DNA from: G965227875 sp965227875
Lineage (GTDB): Bacteria > Pseudomonadota > Alphaproteobacteria > Rhizobiales > JAJFHC01
NCBI GenBank assembly: GCA_965227875.1
Contig: OZ245783.1
Span: 3,348,001 to 3,412,000, forward strand
Length of the DNA: 64,000 nucleotides
Direction: 5' to 3'
The position numbers and the translations under genes were made by a program. Positions 43,928 through 52,674 of the stretch are shown in pieces (position 1 is the stretch's first letter; every line of letters begins with the position of its first letter). The notes under the pieces were generated by a model. It made no database searches and was not told the origin of the DNA. It saw nothing but the letters and a program-made list of their open reading frames with translations.

Positions 43928-45022
43928 TTATTCGAGAGGGCCAATGTCCATCGTCATGTCCGCCCAGAAGCGGCCGAGCCTTTCCGTGTCGATGGCCCGG
44001 CAGACCTGGCCCGGCGGCTTGACCGTGGTCACGTCCTCACCGGCGACGAGGGCGTTGACCACGGCTTCCTCGACCGCTTCCACCGTGGCGAGATAGACGG
44101 GGTCCATGAACGAGCCGTTGAGCTGGGTATAGTCCTGAAGGGGTCCGGAAACCTCCGGCATGGTCTGGGGATTGGCCGTCGAGAAGGCGAGGAAGATGTC
44201 GCCGGAACTGTTGCCGCCCGGCGTGCCGTTCCGGCCGATGCCGATGGCCGCGCGCTTCGCCACCGCCCGCAGCGACAGCCCCGACAGCGGGGCGTCCGTG
44301 GCGACCACGACGATGATGGACCCGGTTTCGCGGTCAATGAGCCGGCCCTCGGACATGTGCTCGCCCACCGGCACGCCGATGATGCTGAGCTGCGGCCTCA
44401 GTCCGTGATTGGCCTGAACGAGAACGCCCACGGTGTAGGACTGTCCGCCGGTCTCGACCCGGCGCGATGCCGTCCCGGTACCACCCTTGAACTCGTAACA
44501 GATCATGCCGTTGCCGCCGCCCGTCGAGCCTTCCGCGACGGGGCCGCCACATGCGTCTTCGATCGCGGCAATCGCGTGTTCGGGCGTCACGGCCAGCGCG
44601 TTGATGTCGTTGAGCACGCCGTCATAGGTCTCCGCCACGACCGGCATCGCCCAGCCGTGGCGCTCGCGGAAAAAATCCCTGTAATGGTCGATCATCCACT
44701 TCGTGACCCCGTGGTGGACGGCGCCGACGCTGTGGGTGTTGGTTATGCAGACCGGCCCGATGAAATAGCCCGCGTCGTCGATCCAGTGGGTGCCGGTCAT
44801 CTCGCCGTTGCCGTTGAGCGAGTAGTGGCCGGCCCAGACCGGCTGGGGCATTCCCGTTTCCTCGCGCGGAAGGATCGCGGTGACGCCGGTCCGGATGTTG
44901 CGGTCGGGCTCGGTCAGCGTCGTGAAGCCGACGCGCAGGCCGTCGACATCGGTGATGGCGTTGAGGGGGCCGGGCGTGCCCGGGAAGGGGATGCCGAGAT
45001 CGCGGGCGCGGGGCGGCGTCAT
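43928..45022 (-). CDS. P1 family peptidase (DmpA-like aminopeptidase)
   Basis: A 364-residue self-processing N-terminal nucleophile hydrolase of the DmpA/L-aminopeptidase D-esterase family. The cleavage site and nucleophile are in TPGGNSSGDIF (Gly-Asn/Ser). Conserved N-terminal stretches include ITDVDGLRVGFTTL and STGGGNGMICYEFKGGTGTASR. Family members release N-terminal D- or L-amino acids or beta-amino acids. AAGGAA eight bases before ATG 45022. It follows the Lrp regulator by about 60 bases in the same direction and is probably controlled by it. Confidence 0.9.
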   Translation of the reverse strand: MTPPRARDLGIPFPGTPGPLNAITDVDGLRVGFTTLTEPDRNIRTGVTAILPREETGMPQPVWAGHYSLNGNGEMTGTHWIDDAGYFIGPVCITNTHSVGAVHHGVTKWMIDHYRDFFRERHGWAMPVVAETYDGVLNDINALAVTPEHAIAAIEDACGGPVAEGSTGGGNGMICYEFKGGTGTASRRVETGGQSYTVGVLVQANHGLRPQLSIIGVPVGEHMSEGRLIDRETGSIIVVVATDAPLSGLSLRAVAKRAAIGIGRNGTPGGNSSGDIFLAFSTANPQTMPEVSGPLQDYTQLNGSFMDPVYLATVEAVEEAVVNALVAGEDVTTVKPPGQVCRAIDTERLGRFWADMTMDIGPLE

Positions 45023-45083
45023 GACGTTGGGTTCCTTTCGGGGCGACGACGGATGTGCGGCCGCCACTGTCGCGCCGGCGAAC

Positions 45084-45542
45084 TCAGTTGTCGAGATGAA
45101 AGCCGCGGAATTCCTTGACCGTCGACAGGCTGAGCAACGTCTTCATCTGCGAAACGGACGGGATCTGCGACAACCGGTTCCTGTAGAGCGCTTCGTAGTC
45201 GCTGGGATTCCGGGCGGCGACACGCATGAGGTAGTCCGACTCTCCGGAGATGAAATGGCATTCGAGCACCTCCGGCATGACGAGGATCGCGTCCTCGAAG
45301 GCCTGGATGTCGTCGGTGCGCTGCGACACCAGCTTGACCTCTATGAAGACCTCGATCTCGAGGCCGAGGCGGCGCCGGTCGAGCCGGGCGGCGTAATGGG
45401 CGATCACGCCATTGCTCTCGAGCATTTTCACCCGGCGATGACAGGCCGAGAGCGAGAGGCCGACCTTTTCCGACAGCCGCGCCATGGATATGTGGGCATC
45501 CGTCTGCAGGGTCGAAAGAATTTTCGTATCAGTCTGGTCCAT
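45084..45542 (-). CDS. Lrp/AsnC family transcriptional regulator
   Basis: A 152-residue feast/famine regulator. The helix-turn-helix is ARLSEKVGLSLSACHRRVKMLESNGVI; the C-terminal RAM/AsnC ligand domain has ECHFISGESDYLMRVAARN. It reads the amino-acid level. A 51-base nested palindrome begins two bases before its start codon, so strong autoregulation is likely. It is divergent from a universal stress protein/alanine symporter pair and upstream of a P1 peptidase, all plausible targets. Confidence 0.92.
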   Translation of the reverse strand: MDQTDTKILSTLQTDAHISMARLSEKVGLSLSACHRRVKMLESNGVIAHYAARLDRRRLGLEIEVFIEVKLVSQRTDDIQAFEDAILVMPEVLECHFISGESDYLMRVAARNPSDYEALYRNRLSQIPSVSQMKTLLSLSTVKEFRGFHLDN

Positions 45543-45544
45543 AG

Positions 45545-45595
45545 GAAATTTTCCGGATTATGACGGATAAATGTCATAATATTCCGGAAAATTTC
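45545..45595. promoter_or_regulatory. nested palindromic Lrp-type operator
   Basis: GAAATTTTCCGG and ATTATGAC on the left are mirrored by GTCATAAT and CCGGAAAATTTC on the right, around an eight-base centre, with only a three-base slip between inner and outer arms. The full element covers 51 bases directly before the Lrp start. It fits wrapping by an Lrp octamer or two bound dimers and would control both divergent transcripts. Confidence 0.65.
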
Positions 45596-45691
45596 TCAAA
45601 TAAAGCGAAATAGAGGAGCCTTTACGAAGTCGGCTGTGCGACTCTTTTCTGGCTTCGCACGAGGCGAATGCTTCAGACCAAGGAGGGAATA

Positions 45692-46126
45692 ATGTCGCAG
45701 AAATTTGTTGTCGGTTATGACGGCAGCGATGCCGCAAGGCGGGCTCTCGACTTTGCTATCGACCGGGCTGGGGCGCAGGGGGCAGCCGTCATTGTCGCCC
45801 ATGTGCTCGAGTGGTCGCCATACTCGTTTCTCACGCCCACGGAAATCGAGGAGCGGCACGCCCGTCGCAAGGAGGAACTCGAGAGGGCGCAAAAGGCCAT
45901 TCTCGACCCCGTCGTCAAGGATGTCTCCGGCCACGGTGTCGAGATCGGCACCGAACTGCGTTACGGCCACATCGCCGACACGCTTTGCGCAATCGCGGAA
46001 GACAAGGAAGCCACGCAGATTTTCATCGGGCGACACGGTCACGGCGGCATTGCCGCGCGGATCTTCGGTTCGGTGGCCGGGGGGCTTGCCCAGTCTTCAC
46101 CGGTGCCGTGCACGATCGTTCCATGA
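45692..46126 (+). CDS. universal stress protein, ATP-binding type
   Basis: A 144-residue UspA-domain protein. It starts FVVGYDGSDAARRALDFA and ends with the ATP-binding pattern G-x2-G-x9-G-S (GRHGHGGIAARIFGS). AGGAGG five bases before ATG 45692 is a very strong ribosome site. The alanine symporter gene follows after 26 bases, so they form an operon; Usp proteins often modulate a neighbouring transporter. Confidence 0.9.
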   Translation: MSQKFVVGYDGSDAARRALDFAIDRAGAQGAAVIVAHVLEWSPYSFLTPTEIEERHARRKEELERAQKAILDPVVKDVSGHGVEIGTELRYGHIADTLCAIAEDKEATQIFIGRHGHGGIAARIFGSVAGGLAQSSPVPCTIVP

Positions 46127-46152
46127 TGGCGACTCAGAGAGGGGAAGTTCCC

Positions 46153-47697
46153 ATGAAAAGGATTTTGACAACTGCCGCGGCGGCGTCCGCAGCGGCAGCC
46201 CTGATGGTACAGCCGGCTCTGGCACAGTCCATCGACGAACAGGTGAACCAGATATTCTCGAACTCGACCGGCTGGTTCGTCAGCTTCATCTTCAGCCCGT
46301 TCCCGGGAACAAGCTTCCCCTGGATCGTGGCCTGGCTCGTGATCGCCGCGACGATCTTCACGCTCTACTTCGGTTTCATCCAGTTCCGCGCCTTCCCGCA
46401 TTCGATCTCGCTTGTGAAGGGGGACTACTCGGATCCCAACGACGCGGGTGAAGTGAGCCACTTCCAGGCGCTCGCGACCGCGCTTTCGGGCACCGTCGGT
46501 CTCGGTAATATCGCCGGCGTCGCCGTGGCCGTCGGCATCGGCGGTCCCGGGGCGACCTTCTGGATGATACTCGCCGGGCTCATGGGCATGGCGTCCAAGT
46601 TCACCGAGTGTACGCTCGGTGTGAAATACAGGAACGAGTATGCCGACGGCACCGTGTCCGGTGGCCCCATGTACTACATGACGAAGGGTTTCGCCGAACG
46701 CGGTCTGCCCGGGGGCAAGGTCCTCGCGGTCCTGTTCTCGATCTTCTGTATCCTCGGTGCGCTTGGCGGCGGCAACATGTTCCAGGCCAACCAGGCACAT
46801 GCGCAGATTTCGAACGTCGTCGGCAGCTATCCGGGCTGGATCACGGGCATCCTGTTCGCCGCGATCGTCTTCGCCGTCATCGTCGGCGGGCTGCAGTCCA
46901 TCGCCAAGGTGACCGAGAAAGTCGTCCCGTTCATGGGCGTGATGTACGTGACCTTCGCCGTCATCATCCTGCTCATGAACGCCGACAAGATCGGCTGGGC
47001 CTTCGGTCAGATCTTCGAAGGAGCCTTCACCGGGCTTGGCGTTGCCGGCGGCATGGTCGGTGCGCTGATCCAGGGCTTCAAGCGGGCGGCCTTCTCGAAC
47101 GAGGCCGGCGTCGGTTCCGCCGCCATCGCCCACTCGGCGGTGCGGACCAAGGAGCCCATCACGGAAGGCTTCGTGTCCCTGCTCGAGCCGTTCATCGACA
47201 CCGTCGTGATCTGCACCATGACGGCGCTGGTCATCATCATCACCGGCCAGCTCGTGGCCGATCCGGCAACGGGCAACTATATGCTCAACGAAGCCGGCAC
47301 GATGATCCAGACCGTCGACGGCAATTCCGGGGTCGCGCTCACCTCCGCGGCGTTCTCGTCGGCCTTCGGATGGTTCCAGTACGTCCTCGCGCTGGCCGTC
47401 GTCCTCTTCGCCTTCTCGACGATGATCTCGTGGTCCTATTACGGCCTCAAGGCCTGGACCTACCTGTTCGGCGAAGGCAAGTCCAAGGAACTGGTCTTCA
47501 AGGTGCTGTTCTGCGTCTTCGTGGTCATCGGTGCGGCCGCCAATCTCGGTCCCGTCATCGACTTCTCCGACGCGGCGATCTTCGCCATGGCGGTGGTCAA
47601 CATCATCGCGCTCTACGCGCTGATGCCGATCGTCAAGCGTGAGGTGAACAGCTACCTCAGCCGCCTGAAGTCGGGCGAGATCAAGAAGTTCAAGTAA
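46153..47697 (+). CDS. sodium:alanine symporter (AGCS family)
   Basis: A 514-residue inner-membrane symporter with about 11 helices, importing alanine or glycine with sodium. An N-terminal signal-like segment (about 1-25, ending PALAQS) precedes the first core helix. Family hallmarks are ATALSGTVGLGNIAGVAVAV, GGPMYYMTKG and FKRAAFSNEAGVGSAAIAHSA. ATG 46153 follows GGGGAAG. In context with Lrp and a DmpA-type aminopeptidase, it likely imports the freed amino acid. A strong terminator follows. Confidence 0.93.
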   Translation: MKRILTTAAAASAAAALMVQPALAQSIDEQVNQIFSNSTGWFVSFIFSPFPGTSFPWIVAWLVIAATIFTLYFGFIQFRAFPHSISLVKGDYSDPNDAGEVSHFQALATALSGTVGLGNIAGVAVAVGIGGPGATFWMILAGLMGMASKFTECTLGVKYRNEYADGTVSGGPMYYMTKGFAERGLPGGKVLAVLFSIFCILGALGGGNMFQANQAHAQISNVVGSYPGWITGILFAAIVFAVIVGGLQSIAKVTEKVVPFMGVMYVTFAVIILLMNADKIGWAFGQIFEGAFTGLGVAGGMVGALIQGFKRAAFSNEAGVGSAAIAHSAVRTKEPITEGFVSLLEPFIDTVVICTMTALVIIITGQLVADPATGNYMLNEAGTMIQTVDGNSGVALTSAAFSSAFGWFQYVLALAVVLFAFSTMISWSYYGLKAWTYLFGEGKSKELVFKVLFCVFVVIGAAANLGPVIDFSDAAIFAMAVVNIIALYALMPIVKREVNSYLSRLKSGEIKKFK

Positions 47698-47718
47698 GCC
47701 GACACAAACGACACCGCA

Positions 47719-47753
47719 GGGCCGGGCGAGCGATCGCCCGGCCCGTTTCTTTT
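47719..47753 (+). terminator. rho-independent terminator after the alanine symporter
   Basis: GGGCCGGGCG-AGCGAT-CGCCCGGCCC is a perfect ten-pair stem followed by GTTTCTTTT. It sits 21 bases after the symporter stop and is the clearest intrinsic terminator in the window. Confidence 0.85.
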
Positions 47754-47837
47754 CGGTGCCGTTGGGAACCAGCGCGGCAGCGGTGCGTTGGTCCCGCGAA
47801 GGAGTGCACCCGTCCATATGGCGGGCGCGAAATCGCC

Positions 47838-48023
47838 ATGACCGACACCATCGAATCCCGCAGCACATCATCCGGCCGCAAATCCGCGGAAAAGGATCCG
47901 CAGCCGAAACGTCCCGACGAGGACATGACGCAGCTTGACGAGGAACTGGACGACAGTTTCCCGGCGAGCGATCCGCCGTCGAGCACTGGCGGTGTTGTCC
48001 CCGGCGGCCCGAAGGACCCGTGA
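47838..48023 (+). CDS. small acidic FPASDPP-motif protein
   Basis: A 61-residue hydrophilic, probably disordered protein. Its centre reads LDEELDDSFPASDPPS, a motif I know from many very small bacterial proteins of unknown role. Positive N-terminal half, acidic middle, Gly/Pro tail. It lies between the terminator of the symporter and a DDAH-type hydrolase; it is probably its own unit. It may be stress related, but no function is established. Confidence 0.7.
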   Translation: MTDTIESRSTSSGRKSAEKDPQPKRPDEDMTQLDEELDDSFPASDPPSSTGGVVPGGPKDP

Positions 48024-48128
48024 CCGTATCCGTGGCTTGAACGGCTGCGACGAACTGGACAGGCCTGCGGCGACTCGTCTATGTGACGCAACGGAAAACC
48101 CCGTTGCGAACGAAGGCGCGTCCCGCAC

Positions 48129-48917
48129 ATGCACCCGTACAGTTTCACGCACGCCATAACGCGCGAACCGGCCCGTTCATGCGTGGAAGGTCTGCGCGCG
48201 GCAGATACCGGCACGCCGGATATCGATGTCTTCCGGCGCGACCATGCGCTCTACGTGGAAACCCTGCGGTCGACCGGGGCCGACGTCACGGTCCTGCCCC
48301 CGCTCGAGGCTTACCCAGACTCCGTCTTCATCGAGGATGCCGCCCTGTGTTTTCCGCAGGGCGCCATCGTGACGCGACCGGGCGCGCCGTCGCGCTGTGG
48401 CGAGGCCGATGAGATCGCGCCTGTCCTGGCCCGCTTCTACGACGATATCGTCACCGTGGCCGCACCCGGTTTTCTCGACGGCGGGGACGTCCTCGCCACG
48501 GGCCGCGAGATCCTCGTCGGACAGTCGGCGCGGACCGATGCCGCGGGGATCGCCGAACTGGAACGCATCGCGGGGCGCTGGGGATACGTTGTGCGCCAGG
48601 TGGACACGCCCGAGGGCGTGCTGCATTTCAAGACCGACTGTTCGCTTCTCGACGAAGAAACGATCCTTGCGACGCGCCGCCTTGCTGCGACCGGGTGTTT
48701 CGACGGATACCGTGTCGTCCACACCGCCGACGGCGAGGAGGCGGCGGCCAATGCCATTCGTTTCAACGACCTCGTCCTCATGCCGGCCGGTTTTCCGGCA
48801 ACCGCCGAACGTCTGGCCTCTCGGGGCTTCGACATTCGCGAAATCGGCAATACCGAAGCCGCCAAGCTCGACGGCGGCATGTCCTGTCTCTCCCTGCGTT
48901 TTTCACCCGAAGGCTGA
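48129..48917 (+). CDS. dimethylarginine dimethylaminohydrolase family protein
   Basis: A 262-residue amidinotransferase-fold hydrolase of the DDAH type, which converts methylated arginines to citrulline and an amine. Landmarks are the substrate loop PDSVFIEDAA, FLDGGDVL, the catalytic histidine in LHFKTDCS and the nucleophilic cysteine in DGGMSCLSLRF. Length suits bacterial DDAH. It could also be an arginine deiminase-like enzyme for another guanidine compound. It stands alone before the FtsH gene. Confidence 0.88.
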   Translation: MHPYSFTHAITREPARSCVEGLRAADTGTPDIDVFRRDHALYVETLRSTGADVTVLPPLEAYPDSVFIEDAALCFPQGAIVTRPGAPSRCGEADEIAPVLARFYDDIVTVAAPGFLDGGDVLATGREILVGQSARTDAAGIAELERIAGRWGYVVRQVDTPEGVLHFKTDCSLLDEETILATRRLAATGCFDGYRVVHTADGEEAAANAIRFNDLVLMPAGFPATAERLASRGFDIREIGNTEAAKLDGGMSCLSLRFSPEG

Positions 48918-48993
48918 CGCCGCTTTTCGACGACCGGCCTCGACTGGTATCCTGTCACCCGGCGCGCCGCCCTCCGGTTCCGGTCCGTTCTTC

Positions 48994-49007
48994 TTGATCC
49001 TAGTCAA
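48994..49007. promoter_or_regulatory. FNR/FixK-type box upstream of ftsH
   Basis: TTGAT-CCTA-GTCAA matches the FNR/FixK consensus TTGAT-N4-ATCAA at nine of ten positions, and the TTGA-N6-TCAA core is exact. Its centre is about 66 bases before the ftsH start, a suitable place for activation in low oxygen. Confidence 0.65.
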
Positions 49008-49066
49008 GGGAAGCCGGTCCCGCGTGGCGATAGACTCACGTTTTGGACCGGGAGCAGGACGTGGCG

Positions 49067-50896
49067 ATGAACAAGAAGCACCAGTACAACACGGGCTATT
49101 TCCTGCTCGCCTTCGTTCTCCTGTCCGCATTCCAGATCTGGATCGCGTACCAGCCCGTCGCCCAGCTCTCCTATAGCGAGTTCCAGGCCCAGCTCGCCGA
49201 AGGCAGGATCGCCGAAGTCGTCGTTACCGAAAACCGGATCGAGGGGCGGTACACCAATCCCCAGAACGGACGGGAGCGCTTCGTCACGAACCGCGTCGAC
49301 CCGGACTTCGCACGCGAACTGGACAAGTACGGCGTCAAGTATTCCGGGGCCCGTGAAAGCACGTTTCTGACGGACCTGCTGTCCTGGGTGCTGCCTGTCC
49401 TTCTCTTTTTCGGCCTGTGGATGTTCGTGTTCCGGCGCATCGCCGAAAAGCAGGGTCTCGGCGGCATGATGAATGTCGGCAAGTCGAAGGCCAAGGTCTA
49501 CGTCGAGACCGAAACCGGCGTGGACTTCTCCGATGTCGCCGGCGTCGACGAGGCGAAATCGGAACTCGAGGAGATCGTCTCCTTCCTCAGGGACAAGGAG
49601 AAATACGGCAAGCTCGGCGCCCACGTGCCCAAGGGTATCCTGCTCGTCGGCCCGCCCGGGACCGGCAAGACGCTGCTGGCGAGAGCGGTCGCCGGCGAAG
49701 CGGGCGTGCCCTTTTTCTCGATCTCAGGTTCCGAGTTCGTCGAGATGTTCGTGGGCGTCGGTGCCGCCCGGGTGCGGGACCTTTTCGAACAGGCCCGCAA
49801 GGCGGCACCCTGCATCATCTTCATCGACGAACTCGATGCCCTCGGACGGGCCAGGGGCGGCATGGGCGGCTTTGGCGGCCATGACGAGAAGGAACAGACG
49901 CTCAACCAGTTGCTCGCCGAACTGGACGGCTTCGACCCTAGGGTCGGCATCGTACTTCTTGCCGCCACCAACCGGCCGGAAATCCTCGACCCGGCGCTGA
50001 TGCGGGCAGGGCGCTTCGACCGCCAGGTGGTCGTGGACCGGCCCGACCGCGTGGGGCGCGCCGCCATTCTCGCGGTCCACATGCGCAAGATCACGGCCGG
50101 GCCGGACGCGAATCCCGAGGAGATCGCCGGCATCACGCCGGGCTTCACCGGGGCGGACCTGGCGAACCTCGTCAACGAGGCGGCCATTTTCGCGACCCGG
50201 CGGGGCGGCGAAAAGGTGACGATGAAGGATTTCACCGAAGCCGTTGAAAGGATCGTTGCGGGATCGCAAAAGCGCAGCCGCCTCCTCAATCCGGACGAAC
50301 GCCGGCGCGTCGCCTATCACGAAATGGGACACGCCCTCGTTGCGGCATCGCTTCCGGGTGCCGACCCGGTTCACAAGGTCTCCATCATCCCGCGGTCCAT
50401 CGGCGCTCTCGGCTACACGATGCAGCGCCCGACGGAAGACCGCTTTCTCATCACCACCGATGAACTGCGCGACCGCATGGCGGTGCTTCTCGCGGGGCGG
50501 GCCGCGGAAGACCTGACGTTCGGCATGGTTTCGACCGGAGCGGCTGACGATCTCGCGAAAGTCACGGACATCGCCCGCCAGATCGTCACGCGTTTCGGCA
50601 TGGACAGCGATCTGGGCCAGGTCGTGCTCGAGGAGGAGCGCACGAGCTTTCTCGGCGACAACCAGTTCAACGTGAAGCGCCGGGACTACTCGGAGGAAAC
50701 CGCACGCGAGGTCGATCTCGCCGTGCGCAGGCTGATCGACGAGGCCTATGAACGCGCCTGCGCCATTTTGCGGGAACGCCGGCAGGACCTGGAAAACGGC
50801 GCCGCACTGCTGCTCGAAAAGGAAACCCTCAAACCGGAGGACTTTCCGCCCCTGCAGAAGCCGGTCGCAGGCGAAGTGGCCGCCCGGTCGGCCTGA
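49067..50896 (+). CDS. ftsH: ATP-dependent zinc metalloprotease FtsH
   Basis: A 609-residue membrane-bound AAA protease. Two helices (about 9-27 and 100-120) flank a small periplasmic domain. The AAA module has Walker A GPPGTGKT (195-202), Walker B CIIFIDELDALG and the second region ATNRPEILDPALMRAGRFDRQ. The protease carries HEMGH (418-422). Low length and its surroundings (no ftsJ, tilS or folP nearby) suggest a second, accessory FtsH rather than the housekeeping copy. An FNR-type box upstream points to micro-oxic induction. ATG 49067 follows GGGAGCAGGA; an in-frame GTG upstream is less likely. Confidence 0.92.
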   Translation: MNKKHQYNTGYFLLAFVLLSAFQIWIAYQPVAQLSYSEFQAQLAEGRIAEVVVTENRIEGRYTNPQNGRERFVTNRVDPDFARELDKYGVKYSGARESTFLTDLLSWVLPVLLFFGLWMFVFRRIAEKQGLGGMMNVGKSKAKVYVETETGVDFSDVAGVDEAKSELEEIVSFLRDKEKYGKLGAHVPKGILLVGPPGTGKTLLARAVAGEAGVPFFSISGSEFVEMFVGVGAARVRDLFEQARKAAPCIIFIDELDALGRARGGMGGFGGHDEKEQTLNQLLAELDGFDPRVGIVLLAATNRPEILDPALMRAGRFDRQVVVDRPDRVGRAAILAVHMRKITAGPDANPEEIAGITPGFTGADLANLVNEAAIFATRRGGEKVTMKDFTEAVERIVAGSQKRSRLLNPDERRRVAYHEMGHALVAASLPGADPVHKVSIIPRSIGALGYTMQRPTEDRFLITTDELRDRMAVLLAGRAAEDLTFGMVSTGAADDLAKVTDIARQIVTRFGMDSDLGQVVLEEERTSFLGDNQFNVKRRDYSEETAREVDLAVRRLIDEAYERACAILRERRQDLENGAALLLEKETLKPEDFPPLQKPVAGEVAARSA

Positions 50897-50916
50897 CGGC
50901 GGGGTTGGCGCCAGTG

Positions 50917-51411
50917 TCACGCAGCCGGCTTGTCCGGCGCCTTGGGTGTGAACAGGGTTCTGTCGGGCTTGATGTCGAGAAGCGGGGTGCCGTCGAGACA
51001 GTCGACGCAACTGACGCGCAACCCGTCGGCATGCACCTCGATGAGTTTCACGACCGACGTTCCGATCGGGTTGGGGCGGACCGGCGACCGCAGCGCGAAG
51101 GCGCCGTAGGTCTTCCCGTCGCCTGCCGGGTTCTGCACGAGGATGTCGCGCCGCGCCTCGTGCAGCCAGAACAGAAGTTCGACCGAGCTGTAGGCGTCCA
51201 GCCCGGAGAGTGCTGCGTGCCAGGGGCTGAACAGCTCGATGCGGCATTCCGGTCCGTCCATGCAGCTCTGGCGCGGGCAGTCCGCACGCGATTTCCACGG
51301 CGTCCTGATGCGCCCGATGAACTGCAGGCCGGCATCGCGGGCCTCTGGAGTGTCGGCGGTGATCTCGTGCGCCCGGACATCGTCCCGCGAGGATCGACCG
51401 CAACCTGTCAC
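50917..51411 (-). CDS. trmO: tRNA (t6A37)-methyltransferase TrmO family protein
   Basis: A 164-residue member of the TrmO/TsaA (UPF0066) family, which uses SAM to methylate N6-threonylcarbamoyladenosine at tRNA position 37. GRIRTPW opens the beta-barrel domain and FALRSPVRPNPIGTSVV is the family signature; FWLHEARRDIL and CLDGTPLLDIKP complete it. Some members have other targets, so tRNA is the likely but not certain substrate. GTG start at 51411 overlaps the stop of the transporter gene (GTGA), so it is coupled to a MOT1-like carrier, an unusual partner. Confidence 0.87.
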   Translation of the reverse strand: MTGCGRSSRDDVRAHEITADTPEARDAGLQFIGRIRTPWKSRADCPRQSCMDGPECRIELFSPWHAALSGLDAYSSVELLFWLHEARRDILVQNPAGDGKTYGAFALRSPVRPNPIGTSVVKLIEVHADGLRVSCVDCLDGTPLLDIKPDRTLFTPKAPDKPAA

Positions 51412-52562
51412 CGGGAACCGTCCCCCGTGCCGGCCGATGCCTTGCCGCACGAGACGATCCGGACCCGCAGCGCCTCCATGGCGAGGCCGGCCGCGAAACC
51501 GGCGAGCGCGCCCCAGAAGAACGTTCCCAGGGCTGCGGCCGCGATCACGGGCCGGCAGTCGCTTCGGGCGTCGATCATCCGCCGGCTGAAGATGAGGTCG
51601 GCCGACGCGAAGGCGAGCAGTGCACCTGTGACGGGCAGGGGGATTGCGGCCAGCAGGCCGACGACATGCGGCCCGAGAAGGGCGCCCGCCGCGCAGAGCA
51701 CGCCGATCAGGACCGGCGCACCAATGCCGCGCGCGCCAAACCGAAAATGCGCGGTCACGCCGCCGGCCCCGTGGCACATGGGCAGGGCGCCCAGCGGCGC
51801 GAGCACGACGTTCAGCAGGCCGGTGGTTACCGCGAGCCTGCGTTCCGTAACCCGTCCGGCCCGGTCGGGATAGAGGCTGCGGGCGACCGCGGCGGTCACC
51901 ACGATGGCGTTGAGCAGGGTGAGCGGAAGTTGGGGCAGAACACCGTCCGCAAGGACGCGCAGTATCGATAGATCCCGTGCCTGTGCGATCTGCGTCGCCG
52001 GTTCCGGCGAGGTGCCGGCTGCGAAGAGGCCGTAGGCAAGTCCGCCGGCGACCACGACCAGGGCCCAGGGTCCCCTGGTCGCCACGAAGGAGAGCGCCAG
52101 GACCATGAGGGCGGGAAGTGCCAGTGGCCATCCCGGCTGCATCATCTCCAGGGCCACCGCGCCCAGAAGCAGGCCAAGGCCCGCCTGCAGCCCGGTGACC
52201 ACGGACTGGGGTATGGCGCGCGCGGCGCGCACGAGGGCCGGCGTCGCGGCAAGAACGATCAGCGTTGCGCCGATGATGACCCCGGCCCAGGCGATTTCCG
52301 GGGCGGTCAGCCCGCCCGCGACGATGACGGCCCCGAGCGCCTTCATGGGCTGGACGGCCACGGGGATCCGGTAGACGAAAGCCACGGTGAAATAGGCGGC
52401 CGCGAAACCGAAGAAAACCGGGCCCGGCGCGAGGATGCCCGAGCCGACGACGGCAACGACGTAGGGCAGGAAGGTGCCCAGGTCACCGAAGGCGCCGGAA
52501 ATCTCCCCGGCCGTCGAAAAACGGCCGGCCGCAGAGGTTTCTGCCGGGCGCTGTCTTTTCAT
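51408..52562 (-). CDS. MOT1-like sulfate/molybdate transporter
   Basis: A 384-residue membrane protein with about 11 helices. GEISGAFGDLGTFLPYV near the N-terminus and PMCHGAGGVTAHFRFGAR in the second half are the two signature stretches of the MOT1 molybdate-transporter branch of the SulP-like superfamily. It is translationally coupled to TrmO and divergent from a BtuCDF-type ABC importer. A cytoplasmic molybdoenzyme at 41801-43849 would be a consumer of molybdate. Confidence 0.85.
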   Translation of the reverse strand: MKRQRPAETSAAGRFSTAGEISGAFGDLGTFLPYVVAVVGSGILAPGPVFFGFAAAYFTVAFVYRIPVAVQPMKALGAVIVAGGLTAPEIAWAGVIIGATLIVLAATPALVRAARAIPQSVVTGLQAGLGLLLGAVALEMMQPGWPLALPALMVLALSFVATRGPWALVVVAGGLAYGLFAAGTSPEPATQIAQARDLSILRVLADGVLPQLPLTLLNAIVVTAAVARSLYPDRAGRVTERRLAVTTGLLNVVLAPLGALPMCHGAGGVTAHFRFGARGIGAPVLIGVLCAAGALLGPHVVGLLAAIPLPVTGALLAFASADLIFSRRMIDARSDCRPVIAAAALGTFFWGALAGFAAGLAMEALRVRIVSCGKASAGTGDGSR

Positions 52563-52674
52563 CCTGCGATTTCTGTCGTTATTGTGCGTTCTGTCCTGAA
52601 AACACTACTATCTGCAGGAAAGACATGAAAGCCCGCTGTTCAACGACTGGCCCGAAATTGCCCGATCCCTTGGG

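Noticed and set aside
46039..47871. 610-codon minus-strand frame over the alanine symporter
   Set aside because: The plus strand encodes a clear AGCS symporter. The antisense product is low-complexity, rich in Asp, His, Glu and Gly.
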